Assembly: GCA_037200975.1 (NCBI GenBank)
Contig: JBBCGI010000001.1
Location: forward strand, 4,585,653-4,649,652
Direction of reading: 5' to 3'
Length of the DNA: 64,000 bases
DNA from: Pseudomonadota bacterium
Lineage (GTDB): Bacteria; Pseudomonadota; Gammaproteobacteria; Steroidobacterales; Steroidobacteraceae
Part shown: in pieces, positions 34,613-43,240 of the stretch
How positions within the stretch are numbered: position 1 is the stretch's first letter
How the letters are laid out: the number at the start of each line of letters is the position of its first letter
Notes under the pieces: model-generated
Database searches by the model: none
Seen by the model: only the letters and a program-made list of their open reading frames with translations
Told to the model about the DNA's origin: nothing
Program-made: the position numbers and the translations under genes

Positions 34613-35446
34613 ATGGCAGCCTTTCGCGCCAACGGTCTCGTCACGTTGACCACGGACTTCGGTTCGCGCGAACCGTTCGTGGGAATCATGAAGGGCGTGA
34701 TGCTCGCCGCCGCCGCGCAGCTGCGGTTCGTCGACATGGCGCACGAGGTGAGCGCCTTTCAACCTATCGAAGCCGGCTTCTGGTTGTCGCGGGCACTGCG
34801 ATATTTCCCGGCCGGCACACTTCACGTCGCCGTCGTGGACCCGGGTGTCGGTACGCCACGCGATCTGATCGTCGCACTCTCTGGCGAACAGGCCTTGCTA
34901 GCACCTGACAACGGGTTGCTGGCGCCACTCGCCGCGCGCGGCAAGATCGATCGCATCATCCGCGTCGACCTGACACGGCTGGTCCAGTTCGGTGTGAGCG
35001 ACGTGAGCGCCACGTTCCACGGACGCGACGTATTCGCTCCGTTGGCGGCGGCGATCGCCTCCGGCCGCTGCGCGCCCGTCGATCTGGGCCCCGAGATCGC
35101 GACGCTCAATTCGACCGGATGGCCGGCGACCATCACGCGGGCCGATGGCGGTGTCGCCGGCGTCATCGTGGCGGTCGACCGCTTCGGCAATCTGATCTCG
35201 AACATCGAGTCGTCGGCGGTGGTGGCACTTTCGACCCCGTCGGTTCTCATCGGCGATCTGGCGTTGCCGCTGCGGCGCACCTATGGCGATGCGCACGCCG
35301 GGGACTACATCGGCCTCATCAACTCATTTGATGTGCTGGAGGTGGCCCGGGCGCGCGGCAACGCCGCCGCGGGCCTGAATCTGGCCGTCGGGGCGCCTAT
35401 TTCGGCCGTTCCGGGCGGCGCGACTGCCCAATTTCGGCGCAGTTGA
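34613..35446 (+). CDS. SAM hydrolase / SAM hydroxide adenosyltransferase (DUF62)
   Basis: This 277-residue protein of the DUF62/chlorinase-like family hydrolyses S-adenosylmethionine to adenosine and methionine. Recognisable elements are LTTDFGSREPFVGIMKG at the start, AVVDPGVGTPR, LLAPDNGLL and the C-terminal DRFGNLISNI with YGDAHAGDYIGLINSFD. The conserved Asp in TTDFG and the VDPGVG loop bind the substrate ribose in the family. The ATG at 34613 follows GAGGGG. It is divergent from the fusion protein with almost no spacer, so promoters must lie inside coding sequence. Confidence 0.85.
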   Translation: MAAFRANGLVTLTTDFGSREPFVGIMKGVMLAAAAQLRFVDMAHEVSAFQPIEAGFWLSRALRYFPAGTLHVAVVDPGVGTPRDLIVALSGEQALLAPDNGLLAPLAARGKIDRIIRVDLTRLVQFGVSDVSATFHGRDVFAPLAAAIASGRCAPVDLGPEIATLNSTGWPATITRADGGVAGVIVAVDRFGNLISNIESSAVVALSTPSVLIGDLALPLRRTYGDAHAGDYIGLINSFDVLEVARARGNAAAGLNLAVGAPISAVPGGATAQFRRS

Positions 35447-35480
35447 AAGTGCGCGCGAATCGGATATAGTTCGCAGCCTC

Positions 35481-35515
35481 GTTGCGTGGCTCCCTGGCAC
35501 GCAACTCACTGTTTT
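35481..35515 (+). terminator. Probable intrinsic terminator after the SAM hydrolase
   Basis: GTTGCGTG (35481-35488) and CACGCAAC (35498-35505) form a perfect 8-bp stem with a 9-nt loop, followed by TCACTGTTTT. Confidence 0.6.
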
Positions 35516-35540
35516 AAAATGAGTTTTTGTAGAAAAAACG

Positions 35541-35765
35541 ATGTCCGAACGGGATAACGAAAGCTTCGATTTGGACGAAGAGTTCCTGGCCGAAGCCGAA
35601 GACAACACCGACTACGATCGCATTCTCGACAAGGTCGACAAGCGCGTTCGTCAGCAACCAGGCACCAAGAAGGTCGGCAAGGCCGCCTGGAGCCGGCTCG
35701 AGGAAGTGCTCGCGGATCGTCGTCTCGAAAAAGACCTCAAAGACGCGTTCGAAGACGAACAGTAA
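35541..35765 (+). CDS. Small acidic hypothetical protein
   Basis: This 74-residue, strongly charged protein has an acidic N-terminal half (SFDLDEEFLAEAEDNTD) and a helical C-terminal half (AWSRLEEVLADRRLEKDLKDAFEDE). It has no signal peptide or membrane segment. The C-terminal pattern resembles the small PA3496-type family, but I cannot confirm this. It has its own start region after the terminator at 35481-35515 and lies 57 bp ahead of lysAC, so the two may share a transcript. Confidence 0.65.
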   Translation: MSERDNESFDLDEEFLAEAEDNTDYDRILDKVDKRVRQQPGTKKVGKAAWSRLEEVLADRRLEKDLKDAFEDEQ

Positions 35766-35821
35766 GGTCTAGTTCCCTTAAACAGTGAGTGGTCGCGAAT
35801 CTTCGCGACGAGGTTAGTCGC

Positions 35822-38410
35822 ATGTCCGCGCGCTCCACATCGCGCTGGGTGGTCGTCAAGTTCGGCGGCACCAGCGTCTCCACGCTCGTCAACTGGCGCA
35901 ACATCGCGCTGGTCGTCCATCGACGCCTGGAAGCGGGCAATCGCGTGCTGGTGGTTCATTCGGCGATCACCAAGATCACCGACATGCTGGAGAAGCTGCT
36001 GGTCGCGGCCAGCGCCGGCGATCCGGACGAAGCGCTCAAGGCGATCGAATACCGGCATCGCCAGCTAACTACCGAGCTGCGCGTCGGGGTCAGCCCGCAA
36101 CTGCAGGGATACTTCGACGAACTGCGCCAGATGGCCAATGGCATCGCGCTGGTGCGCGAGTTGTCCGACCGCACGCGCGCACGGGTGATGGCCAATGGCG
36201 AATTGATGGCGACCGAAATCGGATCGCGCTTCCTCAAGGCCCAGGGCATCGACGTGAGCTGGATGGATGCGCGCGACATGCTGAGCGCCGAAGACCGCGG
36301 TGCCTCAGCCAAGGCGTCGGTGTTGTCGGCCACCTGCTCGTTCACCCCGGATCCCGAGCTCGAACAGCGGCTGGACCAATCCACGCCGGTGGTCATCACG
36401 CAGGGATTCATCGCGCGCGACAGCGAAGGCAACACCTGTTTGTTAGGCCGCGGCGGCTCGGATACTTCGGCCGCCTACCTGGCCGCCAAGATCCGCGCGC
36501 GCCAGATCGAGATCTGGACCGACGTGCCGGGCATGTTCAGCGCCAATCCGCGCGCCACGCCGAACGCGCGCCTGATCCGCGCGTTGCATTACGACGAAGC
36601 GCAGGAGATCGCGACCAGCGGCGCCAAGGTGCTGCATCCGCGCTGCCTGCTGCCGGCTCGCCAGTACCAGATACCTTTATATGTGTACGCGACGCAGACC
36701 CCCGACCTCGAAGGCACGCTGATCACCGGTGAGGCGGGTGGCGGTTCGGCGCAGGTGAAGGCCGTCTGCAACCGCAAGGGAATCACGCTGATCTCGCTCG
36801 ACAGCCCCGGCATGTGGCACCAGGTCGGCTTCATGGCCGACGCCTTTACGGTGTTCAAGGAACACGGCATGTCGGTGGACCTGGTTTCCACCTCGGAAAC
36901 CAACGTCACCGTGTCGCTCGATCCGGCGGCCAACACGCTCGACGGCGAGTTGCTGGGCAAGCTCAAGAACGACCTGTCGAAGTTGTGCGGCGTGCAGATC
37001 ATCGGTCCCTGCGCCTCGGTGTCGCTGGTCGGCCGCAACATCCGCGCCATCCTGCACAAGCTCGGCGACGCGTTCGCGCTGTTCGAGGAGCAGAAGGTGT
37101 ACATGGTCAGCCAGGCGGCCAACGATCTCAATTTCACGTTCGTCGTGGATGAGAACCAGGGCGACCGGTTGGTGGAGCAGTTGCACGAATTGCTGATCCG
37201 GCCATTGCCGGGCGATCTGGTGATGGGTCCGACGTGGGAACAGTTGTTCGCGCAGCCTGCGGCGATCGCCGCGCGCTCGCAGCCCTGGTGGGCCGCAAAG
37301 CGCGACGCGTTGTTAGGCACGCTCGCGCAGCGCGACTGCGCGTACGTCTACGATCTCGGGCAGGTGCAAGCCGCGGCGCAGGCGCTCACCGGCATCGAAT
37401 CCATTTCGCGCGCGTTGTATGCACTCAAGGCGAATCCGCATCCCGACATCGTCCGCACCGTCGCGTCGGCCGGTCTCGGGTTCGATTGCGTTTCGCTCGC
37501 CGAAATCGAACACGTGTTGAATGCCGTGCCGGGCATCGCGCGTGACCGCATCCTGTTCACGCCCAATTTCGCGCCGCGCGCGGAGTACCAACGGGCGCTC
37601 GCGCTCGGCGTACACGTGACCATCGACAACCTGTTCGTGCTGCAGCACTGGCTCGATCTCTTCAAGGGCAAGAGTGTGTTCCTGCGCATCGACACCGGCA
37701 TCGGCCGCGGCCATCACCATCACGTGAAGACGGCGGGTGCACAGTCGAAGTTCGGGATTCCCGTCGAAGAACTGGAAGACGTGGCGCGGCTCGCGAAGGC
37801 GGGCGGCGTCACAATCGATGGCCTCCACGCGCACGCGGGCAGCGGCGTGTTCGACGTCGGCAACTGGAGCCAGGTGGGCTCGGTACTGGTCGGCCTCGCG
37901 AAGCGATTTCCCGACGTGAAGTTCATGGATGTGGGCGGCGGTCTCGGCGTGCCCGATCGCGCCGAAGGGCGTGAGCTCGATCTTTCCAAGCTCGATGCAG
38001 CGCTCGCGCAGGTGAAGGCGGCGATCCCGGGCGTGGAGTTGTGGATCGAGCCGGGTCGTTACCTCGTCGCGAACGCCGGCGTGTTGCTGGCGCGCGTGAC
38101 GCAGACCAAGATGAAGAGCGGCATTCGCTACGTGGGCGTGGCGACCGGCATGAATTCGCTGATCCGCCCGGCGCTGTACGGCGCGCATCACGACATCGTG
38201 AACCTGACGCGGTACGGCGAGCCGGCGAATCTATCTACCAACGTCGTCGGGCCGATCTGCGAGAGCTCGGATTTTCTGGGGCATGACCGGCTGCTGCCTG
38301 AGTGCCAGTCGGGTGACGTATTGCTGATCGCGACCGCGGGCGCTTACGGGCACGCGATGGCGTCGAGCTACAACCTGCGCGCGCCGGCCGAGGAATTGCT
38401 GCTTTCCTGA
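35822..38410 (+). CDS. lysAC: Bifunctional aspartate kinase / diaminopimelate decarboxylase
   Basis: This 862-residue fusion covers the first and last steps of lysine synthesis. The N-terminal aspartate kinase (about 1-460) has VVVKFGGTSVS and a pair of ACT-like regulatory segments (VSTSETNVTVSLD). The C-terminal half is a PLP-dependent diaminopimelate decarboxylase: the PLP lysine is in ALYALKANPHPDI, and HAHAGSGVFD, DVGGGLG and EPGRYLVANAG follow. The same fusion is known from Xanthomonadales. The ATG at 35822 lies nearer the kinase start than GTG 35789. End-product control by lysine is expected from the ACT domains. Confidence 0.93.
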   Translation: MSARSTSRWVVVKFGGTSVSTLVNWRNIALVVHRRLEAGNRVLVVHSAITKITDMLEKLLVAASAGDPDEALKAIEYRHRQLTTELRVGVSPQLQGYFDELRQMANGIALVRELSDRTRARVMANGELMATEIGSRFLKAQGIDVSWMDARDMLSAEDRGASAKASVLSATCSFTPDPELEQRLDQSTPVVITQGFIARDSEGNTCLLGRGGSDTSAAYLAAKIRARQIEIWTDVPGMFSANPRATPNARLIRALHYDEAQEIATSGAKVLHPRCLLPARQYQIPLYVYATQTPDLEGTLITGEAGGGSAQVKAVCNRKGITLISLDSPGMWHQVGFMADAFTVFKEHGMSVDLVSTSETNVTVSLDPAANTLDGELLGKLKNDLSKLCGVQIIGPCASVSLVGRNIRAILHKLGDAFALFEEQKVYMVSQAANDLNFTFVVDENQGDRLVEQLHELLIRPLPGDLVMGPTWEQLFAQPAAIAARSQPWWAAKRDALLGTLAQRDCAYVYDLGQVQAAAQALTGIESISRALYALKANPHPDIVRTVASAGLGFDCVSLAEIEHVLNAVPGIARDRILFTPNFAPRAEYQRALALGVHVTIDNLFVLQHWLDLFKGKSVFLRIDTGIGRGHHHHVKTAGAQSKFGIPVEELEDVARLAKAGGVTIDGLHAHAGSGVFDVGNWSQVGSVLVGLAKRFPDVKFMDVGGGLGVPDRAEGRELDLSKLDAALAQVKAAIPGVELWIEPGRYLVANAGVLLARVTQTKMKSGIRYVGVATGMNSLIRPALYGAHHDIVNLTRYGEPANLSTNVVGPICESSDFLGHDRLLPECQSGDVLLIATAGAYGHAMASSYNLRAPAEELLLS

Positions 38411-38420
38411 GCACCTGGTT

Positions 38421-38435
38421 CTGAGACGTTCTCAG
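38421..38435. terminator. Short hairpin between convergent lysAC and hisIE
   Basis: CTGAGA-cgt-TCTCAG forms a 6-bp perfect stem between the two convergent stop codons, overlapping the hisIE stop. It has no T-tract, so terminator function is uncertain. Confidence 0.3.
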
Positions 38436-39049
38436 CGGTGGCGCGACTCTAACTTCTGAACGACTTGCGGCAACGCAATACCTCTGGCGCGTAGCAACAC
38501 CAGCAGGTGGAACAGCAGGTCGGCGGATTCGTCGATCAGTTTGTCATCCGACTCGCCAGCGCCGGCCAGCGCCGTCTCCACGCCTTCTTCACCGACTTTC
38601 TGCGCAACCTTGTTGATGCCCTTGGCGAGCAGTTTGGCGGTGTAACTCGAGTCCGGCTTTTCCGTGGCGCGCTGCGCGATCACCGCTTCGAGTTTCGCCA
38701 GAAACGCGATGCTCGTGGCCGCGCTGCGCGGCTCATCGCCGAAGCAGGTGAGAGTGCCGTTGTGGCACGCCGGCCCGCGCGGGCGTGCGCTGACCAACAA
38801 CGTGTCGTTGTCGCAATCGGCCGCGATGTCGACCACGTCGAGCGTGTGCCCGGTGGTTTCGCCTTTTTCCCACAGCCGCTGTTTGCTGCGGCTGAAGAAC
38901 ACGGCGCGCTTGCGGGCGAGGGTCTGCTCGAGCGCCTCCCGGTTCATGTACGCCATCATCAACACGGCGCCGGTGTCGGCATCCTGCACGATGGCGGGCA
39001 CGAGACCGTCGCCCTTGGCGAAATCGATCTTGGAAACATCCAGGTTCAC
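38432..39049 (-). CDS. hisIE: Phosphoribosyl-AMP cyclohydrolase / phosphoribosyl-ATP pyrophosphatase
   Basis: This 205-residue bifunctional histidine enzyme catalyses steps 2 and 3 of the pathway. The N-terminal cyclohydrolase has [28 protein letters not shown], and zinc/metal ligands in DCDNDTLL and [12 protein letters not shown]. The C-terminal pyrophosphohydrolase has [13 protein letters not shown] and [13 protein letters not shown]. The GTG at 39049 overlaps the hisF stop as GTGA, so translation is coupled. It is the last gene of the his operon. Confidence 0.92.
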   Translation of the reverse strand: MNLDVSKIDFAKGDGLVPAIVQDADTGAVLMMAYMNREALEQTLARKRAVFFSRSKQRLWEKGETTGHTLDVVDIAADCDNDTLLVSARPRGPACHNGTLTCFGDEPRSAATSIAFLAKLEAVIAQRATEKPDSSYTAKLLAKGINKVAQKVGEEGVETALAGAGESDDKLIDESADLLFHLLVLLRARGIALPQVVQKLESRHR

Positions 39050-39813
39050 GGCCGCACCTCGATGCCGGACGCCGCCAGCGTGGTCTTGAGATCCGGGATC
39101 GCGATCGTTCCGGCGTGAAAGACGCTCGCGGCCAATGCCGCGTCGACCCGCGCCTTCTCGAAGACTTCGACGAAATGCTCCGGCGCGCCGGCTCCGCCCG
39201 AGGCGACCAGCGGTACGTCGCAGACTTCGCGTACGGCCGTCAGCTGCGCGACGTCGTAACCGCGCCGCACACCGTCGCTGGTCATGCAATTGAGCACGAT
39301 CTCACCCGCGCCACGATCCTGGACTTCTTTCACCCACGACAACGTGTCGCGGCCGGAATTGCGCGAACGATTCGGATCGCCGGTGTACTGGAACACGCGA
39401 TAACCCTCGGCGAGACTGGCGCTGTCGATGCCTATGACCACGCATTGTGAGCCGAAGCGCGCGGCGAGCTCTTCGATGAGGCCGGGATTGGCCAGGGCCG
39501 GCGAGTTGATCGATATCTTTTCGGCGCCCGCATTCAACACCGCTTCGGCGTCTTCGACCGAGCGGATACCGCCCGCCACGCAGAACGGAATGTCGAGCAC
39601 TTCGGCGACACGGCGCACCCAGTTGCGATCGACGCTGCGGCCTTCGGGGCTCGCGGTGATGTCGTAGAACACGACTTCATCCGCGCCCTCGTTGCGATAA
39701 CGCTCGGCCAGCACCAGGATATCGCCCACGATCTGGTGATCGCGGAAGCGGATGCCTTTTACGACCTGGCCGTCGCGGACGTCGAGGCAGGGGATGATGC
39801 GTTTGGCAAGAAT
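39046..39813 (-). CDS. hisF: Imidazole glycerol phosphate synthase, cyclase subunit, with ATT start
   Basis: This 255-residue (beta-alpha)8 barrel makes imidazole glycerol phosphate with HisH. The N-terminus [19 protein letters not shown], with catalytic Asp11 in CLDV, and the second-half VIGIDSAS, with the catalytic Asp, are standard. No ATG, GTG or TTG occurs in frame near the expected start. The codon aligned with the usual initiator Met is ATT at 39813-39811, 7 bases after the ribosome-binding site AGGAGT (39826-39821). I therefore call ATT as the start. It overlaps the end of hisA by 55 bp. Confidence 0.85.
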   Translation of the reverse strand: MLAKRIIPCLDVRDGQVVKGIRFRDHQIVGDILVLAERYRNEGADEVVFYDITASPEGRSVDRNWVRRVAEVLDIPFCVAGGIRSVEDAEAVLNAGAEKISINSPALANPGLIEELAARFGSQCVVIGIDSASLAEGYRVFQYTGDPNRSRNSGRDTLSWVKEVQDRGAGEIVLNCMTSDGVRRGYDVAQLTAVREVCDVPLVASGGAGAPEHFVEVFEKARVDAALAASVFHAGTIAIPDLKTTLAASGIEVRP

Positions 39814-40535
39814 GGGCCTAACTCCTTCGGATCGATCATTTCTTCGAGCAATGCCTTGCCGCTGATCGCGGCGGCGCTGCCGGTCGCGGCCAGTGCGTGC
39901 AGGTCGGCGGCCGAACGTACGCCGCCGGACGCCTGCCAGGAAATCGTCGGATATCGCTTCACGGCGTCGGCGTACAGCGCCGTAGCCGGGCCGAGCAATG
40001 CGCCGTCGAGCTCGACATCTGTGCACAACACGTGTTTTAGACCATGCGGTAGATAGGACTCGATCGCTTCCCACAAGGTGAGCTTCGACTCCTTCGTCCA
40101 GCCGCGCGTCAGTACGCGGGGTACACCATCCGCATCGTGGCGAATGTCGAAGGCGAGGCCGATTTTCTCGGCACCGTACTGCTTGAGCCAGGCTTGCACC
40201 TCGGCCGGCTGTTCCACAGCGGCGCTGCCGACGATGACGCGATCGATGCCGTTGCGCAGCAGGTCCTCGACCACGGCAGCGGAGCGCACGCCGCCGCCCA
40301 CCTGGATATGTAGCGCGCGTTGCGAGGCGAGCCGCACGATGACGCTGCGGTTGGCGAGACGCCCGTCCTTGGCGCCGTCGAGATCGACGACGTGTAACCA
40401 GCTCGCGCCGAGCGAACGGTAACGCAGCAGCAATTCGTGTGGCTCGAGGTCGTAACGGGTCTCGGCGTCGAAGTTGCCCTTCAGCAGGCGGACGCAGCGG
40501 CCGTTACGCAGGTCGATGGAAGGTATGAGGATCAT
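39759..40535 (-). CDS. hisA: ProFAR isomerase
   Basis: This 258-residue isomerase converts ProFAR to PRFAR. It has [17 protein letters not shown] with the catalytic Asp8, [19 protein letters not shown], and a second-half Asp in the CTDVELDG segment. The family usually ends near LGPFLPNA; here the frame runs on for about 13 residues ([12 protein letters not shown]) inside hisF, giving an unusually long overlap. The ATG at 40535 is 7 bp after the hisH stop. Confidence 0.92.
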   Translation of the reverse strand: MILIPSIDLRNGRCVRLLKGNFDAETRYDLEPHELLLRYRSLGASWLHVVDLDGAKDGRLANRSVIVRLASQRALHIQVGGGVRSAAVVEDLLRNGIDRVIVGSAAVEQPAEVQAWLKQYGAEKIGLAFDIRHDADGVPRVLTRGWTKESKLTLWEAIESYLPHGLKHVLCTDVELDGALLGPATALYADAVKRYPTISWQASGGVRSAADLHALAATGSAAAISGKALLEEMIDPKELGPFLPNASSPASTSATARS

Positions 40536-40542
40536 GATTGGT

Positions 40543-41136
40543 TCAGGCTTTGAGAAAATTCGCCAGGATGCGGGCACCCACCACGCCCGAGCGCTCGGGA
40601 TGGAATTGCGTGCCGCAGAAATTGTCGCGGCGGGCGACGGCGGTGAAATTGCTGCCGTACTCCGTGGTCGCGACGGTGAACTTGCCCGCGGGCACCGCGA
40701 AGCCATGCACGAAGTAGACGTAGTCGAGGGCGCTCACACCCTCGAGCAGCGGATCGGGCTGCGATGACACGAGCTGGTTCCAGCCCATGTGCGGCACCGG
40801 CAGCCCGGGCGCCGAATGCAGCTTGTCGACGCTGCCCGGAATCACGCCGAGAGTATTCGCCGGGCCCTCGTCGGAGCGTTCGAACAGGAGCTGCATGCCG
40901 AGGCAGATGCCTAACAAAGGTTGTTTGAGGGTGGGGATCAGCCGGTCGAGGCCGGCGATACGCAGGCGGTTCATCGCGTCGTGCGCGGAACCCACGCCGG
41001 GCAGGAACACGCGCGGCGCGTTCCTGATGACGCCGTGATCGGTCGTCACGACCGAATCGCTGCCGAGCCGCGACAACGCGGCGCGCAGCGACGCAATGTT
41101 GGCGCCGCCGCTGTCGATGATGACCGCCGCGCTCAC
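40543..41136 (-). CDS. hisH: Imidazole glycerol phosphate synthase, glutaminase subunit
   Basis: This 197-residue class I glutamine amidotransferase supplies ammonia to HisF. The nucleophile Cys is in LLGICLGMQLLFE, and the His-Glu pair is in TQFHPERSG. The FVHGF segment, where FVHSY is common, and CGTQFHPE, where GVQFHPE is usual, are slightly atypical. The start is GTG 41136, overlapping the hisB stop (GTGA). Confidence 0.92.
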   Translation of the reverse strand: MSAAVIIDSGGANIASLRAALSRLGSDSVVTTDHGVIRNAPRVFLPGVGSAHDAMNRLRIAGLDRLIPTLKQPLLGICLGMQLLFERSDEGPANTLGVIPGSVDKLHSAPGLPVPHMGWNQLVSSQPDPLLEGVSALDYVYFVHGFAVPAGKFTVATTEYGSNFTAVARRDNFCGTQFHPERSGVVGARILANFLKA

Positions 41137-42197
41137 AACACTCCCTTGGTGGAGGGCAGATCGTCGCCCTCGCGGCGCAGCGCCATGCGCAACGCGCGGC
41201 CTACACCTTTGAAGCAGGCTTCGATCATGTGGTGTGTATTTTCGCCCACGATGGTGACGTGGATCGCGGCCTTCAGGCTCTCGGCCAGCGACTTGAAGAA
41301 GTGCGGTACCAGTTCGGTGGGTAATCCGCCCACCGACTCGCGCGCGAACTTGCCTTCGAACACGCCGTAGGCGCGGCCCGAAAGATCGATGGCCACGCGC
41401 ACCTGCGCTTCGTCCATGGGCAGCAGGAAGCCGTAGCGGGCGAGGCCGAGCTTGTCGCCCAATGCCTGTCGTAATGCCTCACCGACGGCGAGCGCGCAAT
41501 CCTCGACGGTGTGGTGTTCGTCGATCTCGAGATCGCCGGCGCATTTGAGCTCGAGCGAGAACCCGCCGTGTTTGGCGAGCTGCTCGAGCATGTGATCGAA
41601 GAAGCCGATGCCGGTGGAAATGGCGATCGGCGCGGTCGCGTCGAGATTCACCGTCACGTGGATGTCGGTTTCCTTCGTCTTGCGCTGCAGCGTGGCGCGG
41701 CGCTCCGTCAATTCGCGCAGGATGGCCGGCCAGGTTTCCCACTTGTTGCCATGACGGCGCACCAGCAAGCCGCGGATGCCGAGATTGCGCGCGAATTCCA
41801 TGTCGGTCTCGCGGTCGCCGATCATCGCGCTGCCAGGGAGATCGACGTCGCGAACGTATTCCTCGACTAGTTTGGTCTTGGGCTTTCGGCAGTCGCAGCC
41901 GTCGGTCTTGCGGTGCGGGCAGACGAACACCGCATCGAATTCGATGTCCTGCGAGCTGAATGCATCCATCATGAACTGGTGCGGGACGTCGAACGCGGCC
42001 TGTGGAAAACTCTCGCTGCCGAGACCATCCTGATTGGTGATCATCGCGAGCTTGAAGCCCGCCTTCTGCGCCTGGCGCAGCGCGGCGAATACGCCGGGCA
42101 TGAAGCGGATCTTCTCGATGGCATCGACCTGTTCGTCGGGTGGTTCCTCGATGAGGGTGCCGTCGCGGTCGACGAACAATACGCGGGACTTGCTCAC
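41133..42197 (-). CDS. hisB: Histidinol-phosphatase / imidazoleglycerol-phosphate dehydratase
   Basis: This 354-residue bifunctional enzyme catalyses steps 6 and 8. The N-terminal HAD phosphatase has FVDRDGTLIEEP (Asp10, Asp12), CPHRKTDGCDCRKPK (zinc-binding Cys/His cluster) and GDRETDMEFA. The C-terminal dehydratase has GIGFFDHMLEQLAKH, DEHHTVEDCALAVGEAL and THHMIEACFKGVGRALRMA, which carry the Mn-binding His and Glu residues. The start is GTG 42197, overlapping the hisC stop. Confidence 0.94.
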   Translation of the reverse strand: MSKSRVLFVDRDGTLIEEPPDEQVDAIEKIRFMPGVFAALRQAQKAGFKLAMITNQDGLGSESFPQAAFDVPHQFMMDAFSSQDIEFDAVFVCPHRKTDGCDCRKPKTKLVEEYVRDVDLPGSAMIGDRETDMEFARNLGIRGLLVRRHGNKWETWPAILRELTERRATLQRKTKETDIHVTVNLDATAPIAISTGIGFFDHMLEQLAKHGGFSLELKCAGDLEIDEHHTVEDCALAVGEALRQALGDKLGLARYGFLLPMDEAQVRVAIDLSGRAYGVFEGKFARESVGGLPTELVPHFFKSLAESLKAAIHVTIVGENTHHMIEACFKGVGRALRMALRREGDDLPSTKGVL

Positions 42198-43240
42198 GCG
42201 AGACTCCGGATCAATCGATCGTTCTGTTCAGGGGTGCCCACCGATATACGCAGGCTGTGAGGCGAGACGGTGCGCATGTCGCGGACCAGCAGTTTCGCAT
42301 CGCGGGCGGCGGCCAGGGCAACTTCCGCGTCCACGAAGTCGGCCATCAGGAAATTGCTGACACTCGGCCAGAGCTTGCGCAGGGACTTCTTGCCGGCGAG
42401 CGCCGCGGCCACTCGGTCGCGCTCGACGCGCACCTGTGCGACGCGTTCGCGTTGCACAGCAAGTTGGGTCGCCGCCAGCGTGGCCAGCACGGCTTCGATG
42501 GTGAGCTGCGGAATGGAGTAGGGCGGAATCACCTTGGCCAACAGCGCCACGATCTCGGCCGACGCGATCAGCGAGCCGACGCGCGCACCGGCCAGACCGA
42601 ACGCCTTCGACAAGGTGCGCAGGACCACGAGGTTCGGGAAACGTGCCAGTGCTCGCGTCCACGAAGGATCGCCCGAGAACTCGATGTAAGCCTCGTCGAT
42701 GACGACCAGCGACTTGCCCGCGAGTGTGACGACCAGCTGCTCAATAGCGGCCGGATCCATCGCGTTGCCGGTCGGATTGTTAGGCGTGCAGAGAAACACG
42801 ATGCGCGTGTTCTCGTCGCAGGCGGCCAGTACGCCCGCGGTATCGAGCGAGTAATCGGCCCGCCGCAACGGCACCTCGCGCACTTCCGCTCCCTGGATAC
42901 GTGCGGCCACGGAATACATGCCGAAAGTCGGCGGGCAGATGATGACGTTGTCGACGCCGGCGCGGCAGAAGCCGCGCACGACCAGGTCGATGGATTCGTC
43001 GCTGCCTCGTCCGGGCAACAACTGCGCGGCGTCCACGCCGTAGAGCTCCGCCAGGCGCCGCGCCAGCTCGTGCGGGTGCGGCTCCGGATACCGGTTGAGT
43101 CCCGCGAGTGAACGGTCGGTCTCCGCGCGCCACGGTAGTTCGTTCGCGTGCAGCCGATCGAAGGCGGGATCCCAGCTGGCGTGTGCGTAGGCCTTCAATG
43201 CCAGGATCTCGGGGCGCGCCAGAAACAGCACACTGCTCAT
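42194..43240 (-). CDS. hisC: Histidinol-phosphate aminotransferase
   Basis: This 348-residue class II PLP aminotransferase has LHANELPW near the N-terminus, GRGSDESIDLV, CTPNNPTGN, VIDEAYIEF and the PLP lysine in TLSKAFGLAGARVGS. It converts imidazole-acetol phosphate to histidinol phosphate. The start is ATG 43240, overlapping the hisD stop as ATGA. Confidence 0.93.
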   Translation of the reverse strand: MSSVLFLARPEILALKAYAHASWDPAFDRLHANELPWRAETDRSLAGLNRYPEPHPHELARRLAELYGVDAAQLLPGRGSDESIDLVVRGFCRAGVDNVIICPPTFGMYSVAARIQGAEVREVPLRRADYSLDTAGVLAACDENTRIVFLCTPNNPTGNAMDPAAIEQLVVTLAGKSLVVIDEAYIEFSGDPSWTRALARFPNLVVLRTLSKAFGLAGARVGSLIASAEIVALLAKVIPPYSIPQLTIEAVLATLAATQLAVQRERVAQVRVERDRVAAALAGKKSLRKLWPSVSNFLMADFVDAEVALAAARDAKLLVRDMRTVSPHSLRISVGTPEQNDRLIRSLA

